Positions 16,853 through 26,746 are shown, numbered from the stretch's first letter. The stretch is DNA of 64,000 bases from an uncultured Gammaproteobacteria bacterium (GCA_937921935.1 CAKZWQ010000003.1:1-64000); one strand, 5' to 3'. A program made the numbers and translations. Notes: generated by a model from the letters alone, not told the origin.

Positions 16853-17976
16853 AGCAGCATCGCGTCGAGAATTTTCCGGTACACCTGGCGCAGTCGATCG
16901 ATATCCGCTACTGCGATCTGTTCATTGACCTTGTGAATGGTCGCATTCACCGGTCCAAACTCCACCACATGGGTACCGTAGGGGGCGATAAAGCGCCCAT
17001 CGGACGTGCCGCCGCCCGTTGATAGATCCGGCGCCACCCCCGTGACTTCCTGCACAGCAGAGGCGACGGTATTCACCAGGTCGGCCACCGGCGTCAGGAA
17101 GGGTTTGCCCGACAGGTGCCATTTCAGGCTGTAGTCCAGGCCGCGCGCATCGAACAAATCATGCACCCAGGCCTGTAACTTGTGATGGTCCCAGACCGTC
17201 GAATAGCGGAAATTAAAACGCGCCGTCAGGGTGCCCGGGATGACGTTCGGCGCACCGGCCCCGGCTTCGATCTGCACCACCTGAAAACTGGAGGGCGGAA
17301 AAAAATCATTACCGTCATCCAGGTTATGGCCGAACATCTCCGTCAGGATCGGCGCGAAACTCTGAATGGGATTGCTGGCCAGCTGTGGATAGGCCACATG
17401 ACCTTGGGTGCCATGGACCGTGAGCATGCCGCTGAGTGAGCCCCGCCGACCGATGCGCAGGGTGTCTCCCAGCTCCTGGTCACAAGAGGGCTCGCCGATC
17501 ACGCACCAGTCAATTTTCTCGCCCCGCTCATGCAGGGCTTCCATGACCCGCAGCGTGCCGTCCCGGGCCCGACCTTCTTCATCACTGGTGATCAAAAAGG
17601 CAATGGATCCACGGTGGTCGGGGTGGGCAGCGATAAACTCGGTGACCGCATTGGTCATCGCCGCGAGACTGGCTTTCATGTCCGCTGCGCCACGTCCGTG
17701 GAGAATCTCGCCATCGATCTCGGCCGCGAAGGGGTCGTGTTGCCACTCATCCAGGGGGCCGGGGGGGACGACATCCGTATGCCCGGCGAAACACAGCACC
17801 GGCCCGTCGGTACCGCGGCGGGCATAGAAATTACTGACCTCGCCGAAAGGCAGATTTTCGATGTGGAAGCCGGCCGCCACCAGCCGTTCCGTCAGGAGCT
17901 GCTGACAGCCCGCATCCTCCGGCGTCACCGACGGCCGGCGAATCAGTTCCTGAGTGAATTCGATTGTGTCGGACAT
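16849..17976 (-). CDS. dapE: Succinyl-diaminopimelate desuccinylase
   Basis: DapE (375 aa) is a di-zinc M20 peptidase-family enzyme that hydrolyses N-succinyl-LL-diaminopimelate in lysine and peptidoglycan synthesis. Metal and catalytic motifs are in order: FAGHTDVVPPG, GRGAADMK and TSDEEG, then a dimerisation domain and a C-terminal GGTSDGRF stretch with a late His in the active site. It is 38 bases downstream of dapD on the same strand, so the two steps of the succinylase pathway are probably co-transcribed. Confidence 0.97.
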   Translation of the reverse strand: MSDTIEFTQELIRRPSVTPEDAGCQQLLTERLVAAGFHIENLPFGEVSNFYARRGTDGPVLCFAGHTDVVPPGPLDEWQHDPFAAEIDGEILHGRGAADMKASLAAMTNAVTEFIAAHPDHRGSIAFLITSDEEGRARDGTLRVMEALHERGEKIDWCVIGEPSCDQELGDTLRIGRRGSLSGMLTVHGTQGHVAYPQLASNPIQSFAPILTEMFGHNLDDGNDFFPPSSFQVVQIEAGAGAPNVIPGTLTARFNFRYSTVWDHHKLQAWVHDLFDARGLDYSLKWHLSGKPFLTPVADLVNTVASAVQEVTGVAPDLSTGGGTSDGRFIAPYGTHVVEFGPVNATIHKVNEQIAVADIDRLRQVYRKILDAMLL

Positions 17977-18014
17977 GTGGGGCTTAAGCCTCTCCAGATG
18001 GGCGCCTGGCTCAA

Positions 18015-18836
18015 TTAGTCCATGCGTAGCAGTTCGTTGATGCCAACTTTCGCCCGGGTCTTGTCATCCACCCGTTTGACAATGACAGCGCAATACAAGT
18101 TGCAGTTTCCCTTTCCCGAGGGCAGGGAGCCGGGCACGACCACGGCGCCGGCCGGCACTCGGCCGTAGAGGACTTCATCACGCTCGCGGTCATAGATCCG
18201 CGTACTCTGGCCGATAAAGACGCCCATGGAAATGACGGCGCCGCGTTCGACAATGACGCCCTCGACGATTTCCGAGCGCGCACCGATAAAGCAATTGTCT
18301 TCGATGATGGTGGGGTTGGCCTGCAGGGGTTCGAGCACACCACCGATACCTGCGCCACCGGACAGGTGGACGTTGCGGCCGATCTGCGCACAGCTACCCA
18401 CCGTGGCCCAGGTGTCTACCAGGGTGCCGGAGTCCACATAGGCCCCGATATTTACATAGGAGGGCATCAGGACCACGCCCCGACCAATAAACGCGCCCTT
18501 GCGGACTAGCGCGTGGGGCACGACGCGCGCGCCGGCTGCGGCAAACTCCGCATCGCCCATGCCGGCGTACTTTAGCGGAACCTTGTCATAGAAATTGGTG
18601 AAGCCACCCTCGATAGTCTTGTTGGGCTCCATCGCAAATGACAGCAGCACGGCTTTCTTAAGCCACTGATTGACGGTCCAGTCGTTGCCCTGGGGTTCAG
18701 CAACGCGCACCTCACCGCGGTCGAGCAGCTCAAGGGCGGCTTGCACAGCCTCGCGCAGTTCTGCCGGGGCGGAACTCAGATCCAGGTTGTCACGTTCTTC
18801 AAAAGCAGTTTCTATGATGTCTTGCAGGTCTTTCAT
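18015..18836 (-). CDS. dapD: Tetrahydrodipicolinate N-succinyltransferase
   Basis: DapD (273 aa) transfers succinyl from succinyl-CoA to tetrahydrodipicolinate in the lysine/meso-DAP pathway. A short N-terminal helical domain is followed by a left-handed beta-helix of hexapeptide repeats, recognisable in [17 protein letters not shown] and [12 protein letters not shown]. The length matches E. coli DapD. It sits between glnD (24 bases upstream) and dapE. The map-glnD-dapD order is a familiar gammaproteobacterial arrangement. Confidence 0.97.
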   Translation of the reverse strand: MKDLQDIIETAFEERDNLDLSSAPAELREAVQAALELLDRGEVRVAEPQGNDWTVNQWLKKAVLLSFAMEPNKTIEGGFTNFYDKVPLKYAGMGDAEFAAAGARVVPHALVRKGAFIGRGVVLMPSYVNIGAYVDSGTLVDTWATVGSCAQIGRNVHLSGGAGIGGVLEPLQANPTIIEDNCFIGARSEIVEGVIVERGAVISMGVFIGQSTRIYDRERDEVLYGRVPAGAVVVPGSLPSGKGNCNLYCAVIVKRVDDKTRAKVGINELLRMD

Positions 18837-18860
18837 TGGGCTCTCAGGTCATTCGGCTGT

Positions 18861-21596
18861 CTAGTCATGGGCGGCCAGGGCGCTGATCAATGCATTGTGC
18901 AATTGCTCAGTTCGGGCCGCGCTCAAGGGTTGGTGGTTCTCGTCAGTGATGTAAAACACGTCCTCGGCCCGCTCGCCGACGGTCATTATCTTGGCGGTCT
19001 CAATCTTAACCGCCTGATCACGCAGGACGTTACCGACGTTACACAACAGGCCCGGGTGATCGCCGGCAACCAGTTCCATGACTGTGCGGCCGTTGCGTTC
19101 ATCGGTGCTGAAGCTGGCCATGGGCTGGGTCGGAAACATGCGAATCTGCCGGGGTGCCCGCCGGCGCACGCTCGGCGAAGTGTCGGGCTGGGCGGCCAGA
19201 TCTGTCTCCAGGCGGCTGCGTAGCTGGCCGATCCGGTCCAGGTCGCTGATGGGCCCGCCATCGCTCTCCAGGATGACGAAGGTGGACAGGCTCTGGTCAT
19301 GGGGCAAGGGGATGATTCGGGCATCCGTGACGTTCATGCCCAGTTCGTCAAAAGCAGCCGTGGCAATCGCGAAGGTATACGTCTCCTGGGGGGTGAACAG
19401 AAAGACCGCATTGCCCCCGCCGGTTCGCTGGGGCCTGATGTTTACGAGCAGCTGGCGGCCCGCAGTCACCGGGTCGGCCAGCAGTTGCGTATGGGCTTCA
19501 ATCTCCTCCGGGTCACAGCGCAGGAAATAGTCCTCACTAAAGGCTGCCCAGGTCTCGTCGATGACGGCGTCATCCATGCCCGTTGCCCGCAGCCGGGCTC
19601 GTGCCGTGTCCTGGCGTGCATACAGCAGTTCTTCTTTGTCGACTGGATTTTCCAGCCCCCGACGCAAGGCCTGGCGGGTCAGGGCATGGAGTTCAGAGAA
19701 AAGTTGTGCTCGCCAGGAGTTCCACAGGCTGGGGTTGGTGCCACGCACATCGGCAACAGTCAGCACATAGAGGTAGTTCAGGTGAGTTTCATCACCCACC
19801 GTTTGCGCGAACTCGCGGATGACTTCCGAATCGCTAAGATCCTTTTTCTGTGCGGTCAGGGACAGCAGCAGGTGGTGGCCGACCAGCCAGGCAACCAGGC
19901 GCGCGTCATACCGGCTCAGACCGTGCTCAAGACAGAAGGTTTCCGCTTCGACGGCGCCCAGTTCAGAGTGGTCGCCCCCGCGGCCCTTGGCGATGTCATG
20001 AAACAGACCGGCCAGGTAAGCCAGCTCAGGGCTTGGCAAAGTCTGCATGATCTCCGAGCATCGCGGCAGTTCGTGGTCATATTTCGCCAAGGCAAAGCGT
20101 CGCAGGTTACTGACGACAAATAGCGTGTGTGCATCCACCGTGTAGGTGTGGAACAAGTCGTACTGCATGCGTCCGACGATTCGGCCGAAGGCCGGAATAT
20201 ACTTGCCGAGCACGCCGTAGAGATTCATTCGGCGCAGCTCATGGGTCACACCATGGGGTGCCCGGATAATGTCCAGGAAGAGCCGGTGATTTCTGGGGTC
20301 CTGGCGGAACTCATCGTTGATCAGATCCAGGTCACGGCGAATCATAGTGATTGTGGCTGCGCTTACGCCCCGAATTTCCGGGTGAGCCTGCAGCAGCAGG
20401 AAAGTCTCCAGCAAGGCAGAGGGGTGGTTTCTGAAGACCCGTTCATTCCTCGCCTGCAGGAAACCGTTTTTGGTTGCGAACCGTTCATTAAGGGGTTTGG
20501 CGGCGGCGGCCGGATCCATCAGGATGGTTTCCTGAAAGGTCTGCAATATCATTTCGTTCAGGCGACTGAGTTCCATCACGGTCCGGTAGAAGCGCTGCAT
20601 CAGCTGCTCCACCGCCAGCATGTAGGAGGCATCTTCATAGCCAAAAATGGCGGCGATCCGTGCCTGGTGATCGAATAGCAATCGATCTTCCCGTCGGCCC
20701 GTCAGGGCATGCAAGGCAAAGCGGACCCGCCACAGGAACTCGCGCCCATCCTGCAGCAAGCGCAGCTGGGTCGATGTCAGGAGGCCTTCCCGCTGAAGGC
20801 TTTTCAGATCGGGAGCTTGAAAATGTCGCCGGCCCACCCAGACAATCGTCTGGATATCGCGCAGACAGCCCGGGCCGTTTTTGACGTTAGGTTCTAGCTT
20901 GTAGGGGGTGTCGTCGTATTGCAGGTGGCGATTGCGCTGCTCTTCCAGTTTCGCAGTCAGAAAGTCTGCCGAGGGCCACAGTGCATCGGGGTGCACGGCA
21001 GCCTGCATCGCGTTGAATAGTGTGTCTGGTCCGCTTAGCAGACGTGATTCCATCAGGGTGGTCACAATCCCCAGATCATTGCGGCATTCGTCGGCGCATT
21101 CCGCCACGGTACGAGTGCTGTGCCCCAGGTCCAGACCCAGGTCCCAGAGTAAGGTCAGGAAGGAGGACAGGGGTTCCTTGGCCTGTTCATGCGGGGTGCC
21201 ATCCAGCAGCACCAGCAGGTCAACATCGGAATGGGGATGCAGTTCCCCCCTTCCGTAACCGCCGACAGCAACCAGGGCCGTCTCGGGCAATTGGGTGCCG
21301 GCCGTGCCTGACCAGGCGCTAAGAATGATTTCATCCATCACGCGTGCGCGTTCGCGGAGCAATTCTCCGGTGGGCTCGTCGCGCAGAAAGCGCTGGCTAA
21401 GGGCTGCGTCGGCGCCGGCCAGGACTTTTTGCAGTGATCCCAGGGAGGCCTTGCCCGTGTCCAGCGTGCTGCGGATCAGCTCCCAGTTGAGGCTTCTGCG
21501 GTCGGGGCTGAGAAATTCAGTGGCAAGATGACCGCTGTCGGGGCTAAGTCCGGGCGCCTGACCGGGTTCGTCAGGTACCTGTATGGCCGGCTTCAC
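18861..21596 (-). CDS. glnD: [Protein-PII] uridylyltransferase / uridylyl-removing enzyme
   Basis: GlnD (911 aa) is the glutamine sensor that uridylylates PII proteins when nitrogen is scarce and removes UMP when it is plentiful. The N-terminal nucleotidyltransferase motif GGYGRGELHPHSDVDLL is intact. A central HD hydrolase domain follows (HTYTVDAHTL, FHDIAKGRGGDHSELG), then two C-terminal ACT domains (about 710-790 and 820-900) that bind glutamine. The start overlaps the map stop by 4 bases, so synthesis is coupled to methionine aminopeptidase. No PII gene is in the window. Confidence 0.97.
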   Translation of the reverse strand: MKPAIQVPDEPGQAPGLSPDSGHLATEFLSPDRRSLNWELIRSTLDTGKASLGSLQKVLAGADAALSQRFLRDEPTGELLRERARVMDEIILSAWSGTAGTQLPETALVAVGGYGRGELHPHSDVDLLVLLDGTPHEQAKEPLSSFLTLLWDLGLDLGHSTRTVAECADECRNDLGIVTTLMESRLLSGPDTLFNAMQAAVHPDALWPSADFLTAKLEEQRNRHLQYDDTPYKLEPNVKNGPGCLRDIQTIVWVGRRHFQAPDLKSLQREGLLTSTQLRLLQDGREFLWRVRFALHALTGRREDRLLFDHQARIAAIFGYEDASYMLAVEQLMQRFYRTVMELSRLNEMILQTFQETILMDPAAAAKPLNERFATKNGFLQARNERVFRNHPSALLETFLLLQAHPEIRGVSAATITMIRRDLDLINDEFRQDPRNHRLFLDIIRAPHGVTHELRRMNLYGVLGKYIPAFGRIVGRMQYDLFHTYTVDAHTLFVVSNLRRFALAKYDHELPRCSEIMQTLPSPELAYLAGLFHDIAKGRGGDHSELGAVEAETFCLEHGLSRYDARLVAWLVGHHLLLSLTAQKKDLSDSEVIREFAQTVGDETHLNYLYVLTVADVRGTNPSLWNSWRAQLFSELHALTRQALRRGLENPVDKEELLYARQDTARARLRATGMDDAVIDETWAAFSEDYFLRCDPEEIEAHTQLLADPVTAGRQLLVNIRPQRTGGGNAVFLFTPQETYTFAIATAAFDELGMNVTDARIIPLPHDQSLSTFVILESDGGPISDLDRIGQLRSRLETDLAAQPDTSPSVRRRAPRQIRMFPTQPMASFSTDERNGRTVMELVAGDHPGLLCNVGNVLRDQAVKIETAKIMTVGERAEDVFYITDENHQPLSAARTEQLHNALISALAAHD

Positions 21597-22360
21597 TCGC
21601 GCGCTGCCGCACCGAGGGTCAGTACCTCATGGCCCGTGCCGGTGATGAGTACCGTGTGCTCCCATTGCGCGGACGGTCGACCGTCGCGAGTAACCACGGT
21701 CCAGCCATCCTGCTTCAGTCGCACATGGCGACGACCGGCATTCACCATGGGCTCAACCGTGAGGCACATGCCTTCGGTCAGTTCCACGCCCGTGCCGGGC
21801 CGACCGTAGTGCAGGACCTGGGGGTCTTCATGGAATTGCCGGCCGATGCCGTGGCCGCAGTATTCCCGGACAATGCTGCAGTGCTGGGCTTCTACAAACT
21901 GCTGGATAGCATGGCCAACATCACCCAGGTGGGCGCCGGGGCGCAGCTGCTGGATTCCCTGCCACATGCCCTGGAAGGCCACTTCCATGAGCCGTTGGTT
22001 GGGCGGGGTGGTCTTGCCCACCGGGAACATCCGGCTGCTGTCGCCATGGAAGCCGTCTTTGATCACGGTAATGTCTACATTAATGATGTCGCCGCTACGC
22101 AGAAGCTTGTCGGCGGGTATGCCGTGGCACACAACCTGGTTGACTGAGGTGCAGATCGACTTGGGGAAGCCCCGGTAATTCAAGGGTGCCGGAATGGCCT
22201 GCTGCTTGTTAACGATGAAATCGTGACAGATGGCATCCAGTTGGTCCGTGGTGACGCCTGGCTGGATATGGTCCTCGATCATGTCCAGCACGTCGGCAGT
22301 CAGCCGGCCGGCCACGCGCATCAGCTCCTGTTCCTCGGGGGTTTTGACGGTGATGTTCAT
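21593..22360 (-). CDS. map: Methionine aminopeptidase, type I
   Basis: This 255-aa metallo-enzyme removes the initiator Met from nascent proteins. The five metal ligands of the type I family can be placed: Asp in INVDIT, Asp in GDSSRMF, His in GHGIGRQFHEDP, Glu in TVEPM and Glu in QWEHTVLI. An in-frame ATG far upstream (22561) would add 67 residues and run into the rpsB promoter region; the ATG at 22360 gives the usual N-terminus MNITVKTPEE. It is divergent from rpsB, a common arrangement, and overlaps glnD by 4 bases. Confidence 0.97.
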   Translation of the reverse strand: MNITVKTPEEQELMRVAGRLTADVLDMIEDHIQPGVTTDQLDAICHDFIVNKQQAIPAPLNYRGFPKSICTSVNQVVCHGIPADKLLRSGDIINVDITVIKDGFHGDSSRMFPVGKTTPPNQRLMEVAFQGMWQGIQQLRPGAHLGDVGHAIQQFVEAQHCSIVREYCGHGIGRQFHEDPQVLHYGRPGTGVELTEGMCLTVEPMVNAGRRHVRLKQDGWTVVTRDGRPSAQWEHTVLITGTGHEVLTLGAAARE

Positions 22361-22490
22361 GGGCTGATTATGACGAGTCCCGGGCCGCCGGTGGTTGCCG
22401 CGGCGGCCTGCTGATAAGTGGGTGGAGCCTCTGGGGCGGTTGGCCCGCGCCGTCCAGACCAGCCTTCCTTGTCGAGGTGGCCCGGGCGCG

Positions 22491-22519
22491 TTGTTGCCCA
22501 TCGGTCGGTATGGTATAAA
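22491..22519 (+). promoter_or_regulatory. rpsB-tsf promoter
   Basis: TTGTTG (22491-22496) and TATAAA (22514-22519) are 17 bases apart. The next bases (GCGCGCGCC) form a G+C-rich discriminator like that of stringently controlled ribosomal promoters. The resulting leader is about 105 bases. Confidence 0.75.
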
Positions 22520-22524
22520 GCGCG

Positions 22525-22632
22525 CGCCTTTCGGGCAATTAAACCACACATGTGTCGACACATGCGGCCGGGTGCCTCAGCTTGCTGGGGTTGCTGCATG
22601 GGGCACATGGAGGCTCAACCCAGGAGAAAAAT
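22525..22632 (+). promoter_or_regulatory. Structured 5' leader of rpsB, candidate S2 autoregulatory site
   Basis: The leader contains a perfect 16-base palindrome (22549-22564), then a hairpin CCTCAG-CTTG-CTGGGG with a CUUG loop (about 22575-22590) that can be enclosed by GTGCC/GGCAC arms. The translation start signals follow (AGGAG at 22622). In E. coli, S2 represses its own operon through a conserved rpsB leader; by position and structure this is the equivalent element, but I have not aligned it. Confidence 0.5.
22549..22564. repeat. Perfect 16-base palindrome in the rpsB leader
   Basis: CATGTGTCGACACATG reads the same on both strands. In RNA it would need to open to form a hairpin loop, giving six pairs with a UCGA loop. 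As DNA it could instead be a dimeric-protein binding site. It lies 30 bases past the -10 box. Confidence 0.8.
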
Positions 22633-23610
22633 GTGACTGAAATTAGCATGCGCCAGATGCTTGAGGCTGGCGTGCACTTTGGGCATCAGACCCGTTACTG
22701 GAATCCCAAGATGGCTCCGTTCATCTTTGGTTCCAGGAATAACATCCATATTATTAATCTAGAGCAGACAGTGCCGCTGTATACGAGCGCCTGTGGTTTC
22801 GTGAAGAACATTGTGGCTGACGGCGGCAAAGTGCTGTTCGTGGGCACCAAGCGTTCGGCGCGAGAAGCTGTACAAACTGAAGCTCGACGCTGCGGTATGC
22901 CCTTCGTGGGTTATCGCTGGCTGGGCGGAATGCTCACCAACTTTAAGACGATTCGTAAATCCATCAAACGTCTCGAGGAAATCGAGGAGATGGAGGCCAA
23001 CGGCACTTTTGAGTCAATGACAAAGAAGGAAGTGCTGATGCTGCACCGCGAGCAGGAGAAGCTTGAACGCAGTCTGGGCGGTATCAAGGAGATGAAGTCC
23101 TTGCCAGATGCGATTTTTGTTATTGATGTCGGTCACGAAAAGATTGCGGTTCACGAAGCCAAGGTCCTCGGGATTCCCGTGGTTGGTGTCGTGGATACCA
23201 ATTGTTCGCCCGACGAAGTGGCCTACGTTGTGCCCGGCAATGATGACGCGATGCGGGCTGCCCAGCTTTATGCCCAGGGCATCGCTGATGCTGTCCTGGC
23301 CGGCAAGGAATCCATCCCGGCGGTTCCGGTCGGTGAAGACGAGTTCGTCGAACTGGACGCCGAAGGCAAGCCGCGTGAGCGGGCCGCCAAGCCTGCAAAC
23401 AAGCGCAAGGCAACGCGCAAGAAGCGGCCTGCAGCCAAACCTGCGGCCAAACCGGCGGCTGATGCGGAGCCGGCTGTGCAAGCTGCTGAGACTCCGGCGC
23501 CTGCTGCCGAGCCGGCGACCGAGGCAGCCGCACCTGAGGAAGCGGCCGCGTCTGCCGAGGTTGTGAAGGCCGCAGAGCCAGCGGATGACTCGTCAGCCAA
23601 GGCTGACTAA
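22633..23610 (+). CDS. rpsB: 30S ribosomal protein S2 with a long C-terminal tail
   Basis: S2 (325 aa) binds the small subunit near S1 and is needed for S1 assembly. The core matches the family ([47 protein letters not shown]). E. coli S2 has 241 aa; here about 80 extra residues follow the core. They form first a Lys/Arg-rich part ([16 protein letters not shown]), then an Ala/Glu/Pro-rich acidic part. The start is the GTG at 22633, which overlaps an out-of-frame ATGTGA and has AGGAG six bases before. tsf follows after 27 bases. Confidence 0.97.
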   Translation: MTEISMRQMLEAGVHFGHQTRYWNPKMAPFIFGSRNNIHIINLEQTVPLYTSACGFVKNIVADGGKVLFVGTKRSAREAVQTEARRCGMPFVGYRWLGGMLTNFKTIRKSIKRLEEIEEMEANGTFESMTKKEVLMLHREQEKLERSLGGIKEMKSLPDAIFVIDVGHEKIAVHEAKVLGIPVVGVVDTNCSPDEVAYVVPGNDDAMRAAQLYAQGIADAVLAGKESIPAVPVGEDEFVELDAEGKPRERAAKPANKRKATRKKRPAAKPAAKPAADAEPAVQAAETPAPAAEPATEAAAPEEAAASAEVVKAAEPADDSSAKAD

Positions 23611-23637
23611 GCAGGGACAGGTAGAGGCAAGCAGATC

Positions 23638-24513
23638 ATGGCGATTACAGCGAGTCTGGTTAAGGAGCTTCGCGAACTGACGGGCGCGGGCATGATGGAG
23701 TGCAAGAAGGCTCTCGTCGAAACCAACGGTGACGTAGCAGCAGCGCAGGAGAGTCTGCGCAAGAAGGGTCAGGCCAAGGCCGAAAAGAAGGCCGGGCGGA
23801 TAGCTGCCGAAGGGCTTCTGGAGCTGGCAACGGCTGCCGGCAAAGCAGTGCTGATGGAGGTTAACTGCGAGACGGATTTTGTTGCCAAGGATGACAACTT
23901 CCTGTCTTTCGCCAGGCAGGCGGCCGAGGTCGCGCTGGCCAGTGGCGCAGCTGATGTTCCCAGCCTGATGGCTCAGTCTACCGACGCAGGCACTCTGGAA
24001 GACACACGGCTGGCTCTGGTTGCCAAAATTGGTGAAAAAATCGATGTTCGCCGGTTTGCTGCCATTAGCCCGGAGGGTGAGTTGGGCGCCTACCTGCACG
24101 GAACCCGGATTGGTGTACTCGTGGATGTTGAAGGGGGCGATGAGGCCCTGCGCCGGGATCTGGCCATGCATATTGCAGCCACTAACCCCCGTTGCGTAGC
24201 GCCTGATGACTTGCCTGCGGAAGAAGTTGATAACGAGCGCAGAATTCTCTCCGAGCAGGCTGCCCAGGAAGGCAAGCCCCCGGAAATCGTCGAGAAGATG
24301 GTCGAGGGCAGGCTGCGCAAGTATCTCAATGAAATTACCCTGACCGGCCAGCCTTTCGTCAAGGATCCGGACATCAGTGTTGCCAAGTTGCTACAGCAAC
24401 AGGGCGCCAAGGTCCGCAGTTTCGTGCGGCTCGAGGTGGGTGAGGGCATTGAGAAACGGAGCGAGGATTTTGCTGCTGAAGTGCAGGCTCAGGTGGAAGC
24501 CTCGGGGGGCTGA
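23638..24513 (+). CDS. tsf: Elongation factor Ts
   Basis: EF-Ts (291 aa) is the guanine-nucleotide exchange factor of EF-Tu. The N-terminal UBA-like domain (LVKELRELTGAGMMECKKAL) and the second signature (LMEVNCETDFVAKDDNF, residues about 76-92) are intact; the latter contains the TDFV motif that contacts EF-Tu. The core and coiled-coil regions are complete. It is co-transcribed with rpsB and followed by a strong terminator. Confidence 0.98.
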   Translation: MAITASLVKELRELTGAGMMECKKALVETNGDVAAAQESLRKKGQAKAEKKAGRIAAEGLLELATAAGKAVLMEVNCETDFVAKDDNFLSFARQAAEVALASGAADVPSLMAQSTDAGTLEDTRLALVAKIGEKIDVRRFAAISPEGELGAYLHGTRIGVLVDVEGGDEALRRDLAMHIAATNPRCVAPDDLPAEEVDNERRILSEQAAQEGKPPEIVEKMVEGRLRKYLNEITLTGQPFVKDPDISVAKLLQQQGAKVRSFVRLEVGEGIEKRSEDFAAEVQAQVEASGG

Positions 24514-24559
24514 GCGAGTGCTTGGCGCTGCAGACCCTGCAGGCGGTAGACTTGCAGAA

Positions 24560-24585
24560 AACCCCGCCACGGCGGGGTTATTTTT
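24560..24585 (+). terminator. Rho-independent terminator after rpsB-tsf
   Basis: The arms AACCCCGCC and GGCGGGGTT, with an AC loop, are followed by ATTTTT. It lies 46 bases after the tsf stop and 24 bases before the pyrH start, so it separates the two units or lets part of the transcription continue into pyrH-frr. Confidence 0.93.
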
Positions 24586-24608
24586 AAGTCTTGTGGAGTA
24601 GCAAGCAA

Positions 24609-25334
24609 GTGAACAGTCAGCCATTGCCCTATCGCCGGATTCTGCTCAAGCTCAGCGGTGAGGCCTTGCTGGGGCAGGAGGACTACGGCATTGATCCCGC
24701 GGTCCTGGCCCGGATTGCCCGGGAGATCAAGGATGTCCTGGCCCTGGGCGTGCAGGTTGGCGTCGTTATCGGCGGTGGCAATATCTTCCGGGGTGCCGGC
24801 CTGGCCCAGGGGGGCATGGACAGGGTGACCGGCGACCAGATGGGCATGCTGGCCACAGTGATCAATTCTCTGGCTCTGCAGGATGCTTTAGAGCGACTGG
24901 GCATCTATGCGCGAGTCATGTCAGCCTTGCAGATCAATGAGATTTGCGAGGACTACATCCGTCGTCGCGCCGTCCGTCACCTGGAAAAAGGCCGCGTGGC
25001 CGTATTTGCGGCCGGCACGGGCAACCCCTTCTTTACGACAGATACCGCTGCTGCTTTGCGTGCCATTGAAATAGGCGCCGATGTGCTGGTGAAGGCGACC
25101 AAGGTAGATGGTGTCTACAGCGCTGATCCGGTGACGAATCCTGATGCCAAGCGTTACGATTTGCTGTCTTTTGACAAGGTCATCACGGACAAGCTGAATG
25201 TCATGGATACCACCGCGATCGTGATGTGCCGGGATAATGATTTGCCGATTCGAATCTTTAATCTCACGGAAGAGGGCGCCCTTATGCGCCTGATGCGAGG
25301 TGCGGATGTAGGCACCCTGGTGGCGGCAGACTGA
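24609..25334 (+). CDS. pyrH: Uridylate kinase
   Basis: PyrH (241 aa) is the bacterial hexameric UMP kinase, making UDP from UMP with ATP. Its amino-acid-kinase fold is shown by [11 protein letters not shown] at the start, GGGNIFRG near residue 60, the [16 protein letters not shown] stretch and [20 protein letters not shown]. The GTG at 24609 gives the common N-terminus, with GGAG ten bases upstream. A TTG at 24591 would add six residues but lies on top of that ribosome site. frr follows after 21 bases. Confidence 0.96.
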   Translation: MNSQPLPYRRILLKLSGEALLGQEDYGIDPAVLARIAREIKDVLALGVQVGVVIGGGNIFRGAGLAQGGMDRVTGDQMGMLATVINSLALQDALERLGIYARVMSALQINEICEDYIRRRAVRHLEKGRVAVFAAGTGNPFFTTDTAAALRAIEIGADVLVKATKVDGVYSADPVTNPDAKRYDLLSFDKVITDKLNVMDTTAIVMCRDNDLPIRIFNLTEEGALMRLMRGADVGTLVAAD

Positions 25335-25355
25335 ACGGGTGGGGAGATCCGAAGC

Positions 25356-25913
25356 GTGATTGACGATATCAAGAAAGATGCAGCGCAGCGTATGGCCAAG
25401 AGTGTCGAGTCCCTGGGCGGCGCCATGCGGAAATTGCGCACTGGTCGGGCGCAGCCCAGTGTCCTGGAGCACCTCACCGTGGACTATTACGGGACCGAGG
25501 TACCCCTGACTCAGGCCGCGAACATCGCAGTTGAGGATTCGCGGACCCTGACGGTGACCCCGTGGGAGCAGAAAATGGTGGCCGCCATTGAGAAGGCCAT
25601 TATGAATTCTGATCTGGGCCTGACCCCGAATAGCGCGGGCACCGTGATTCGGGTGCCCCTGCCGGCTTTGACCGAGGAGCGTCGCAAGGATCTGGCGCGA
25701 CTGGTGAAGCAGGAAGCTGAGAATGCGCGCATTGCCGTCCGCAACATTCGTCGCGACGCGCTGCAGGACCTCAAGGAACTGCTTAAGGAAAAGGAAATCG
25801 GCGAGGATGATGAGCGTCGGGGCCAGCAGTTAATGCAGGAAATAACCGACAAATATGTTGCCGAGATCGATGGTGTTTCTGAGACAAAACAGAAGGAAAT
25901 CATGGAGTTCTAG
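25356..25913 (+). CDS. frr: Ribosome recycling factor
   Basis: RRF (185 aa, exactly the usual length) splits post-termination ribosomes together with EF-G. The N-terminus [13 protein letters not shown], the [14 protein letters not shown] helix and [14 protein letters not shown] are diagnostic of the L-shaped tRNA-mimic fold. GTG start with GGGGAG about nine bases upstream. It lies between pyrH and uppS, the usual order. Confidence 0.98.
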   Translation: MIDDIKKDAAQRMAKSVESLGGAMRKLRTGRAQPSVLEHLTVDYYGTEVPLTQAANIAVEDSRTLTVTPWEQKMVAAIEKAIMNSDLGLTPNSAGTVIRVPLPALTEERRKDLARLVKQEAENARIAVRNIRRDALQDLKELLKEKEIGEDDERRGQQLMQEITDKYVAEIDGVSETKQKEIMEF

Positions 25914-25950
25914 GTTAAATCTCCTGTGATATCTAATTAACGGACAAGAC

Positions 25951-26691
25951 GTGGACAAGCCCAAGGAACATCTGCCCAAGCACGTGGCCATCATTATGGA
26001 TGGGAACGGCCGATGGGCTTCAGCCCACGGCAAGGCCCGGCACGCCGGGCATCGGGCTGGCGTTCGATCCGCCCGGGCCGTTGTTGAAGCTGCGGCCGAG
26101 GCAGGCATTGAGGTGCTGACGCTCTTCGCCTTCAGCAGCGAAAACTGGAGTCGTCCGACGGACGAGGTCAACAGCCTGATGCGGCTGTTTGTCGAAGTAC
26201 TGCAGCGTGAGGTCGATGCCTTGCACGACAACGGCATCCAGTTGCGCTTCATCGGCGCCCGGGATCAATTGCCCACCATCCTGCAAAAGCGCATGGCCGA
26301 TGCCGAAGCACGTACGGCCGGGAACAGCCGTATGACCCTGGTTGTAGCCATTGCCTACGGGGGCCGCTGGGATGTTTTGCAGGCCGTGCGGCGAATCGCT
26401 CAGAAAATCGAGGCCGGCGAGCTGCAACCGGCAGAGTTGGACGAAGCCGTTTTGTCCCGGCATATGAGCCTGGCGGGGCTCCCGCCCCCGGACTTGCTGA
26501 TTCGCACCGGCGGCGAGTACCGCGTCAGCAATTTTCTCCTCTGGGATCTGACTTACTCTGAAATCCATTTTTGCGAGACTCTCTGGCCGGAGTTCGGGCC
26601 CGAGCAGCTGGAAGAGGCTGTGCGGTTTTTTGTCAGTCGCCAGCGTCGCTTTGGTCGGACCGCGGCGCAACTCGAAGTGATCGGCGACTGA
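25951..26691 (+). CDS. uppS: Undecaprenyl diphosphate synthase (cis-prenyltransferase)
   Basis: UppS (246 aa) builds C55 undecaprenyl diphosphate, the lipid carrier for peptidoglycan and O-antigen, from farnesyl diphosphate and IPP. The catalytic Asp is in the N-terminal IIMDGNGRWA. FAFSSENWSRP and the C-terminal DLLIRTGGEYRVSNFLLW with FCETLWPEF are intact. GTG start. In most relatives dxr lies nearby in this cluster; it is absent here, although this enzyme consumes isoprenoid precursors. Confidence 0.97.
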   Translation: MDKPKEHLPKHVAIIMDGNGRWASAHGKARHAGHRAGVRSARAVVEAAAEAGIEVLTLFAFSSENWSRPTDEVNSLMRLFVEVLQREVDALHDNGIQLRFIGARDQLPTILQKRMADAEARTAGNSRMTLVVAIAYGGRWDVLQAVRRIAQKIEAGELQPAELDEAVLSRHMSLAGLPPPDLLIRTGGEYRVSNFLLWDLTYSEIHFCETLWPEFGPEQLEEAVRFFVSRQRRFGRTAAQLEVIGD

Positions 26692-26746
26692 CCCGTCGCA
26701 TGCCCAACGCAATACGCTGCCTTGGCCCGCCTCTCAGCGGTAACCT

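Noticed and set aside
22552..22632. Longer S2 starting at ATG 22552
   Set aside because: It would translate the structured leader. The GTG at 22633 has an AGGAG at ideal spacing and gives the normal S2 N-terminus.
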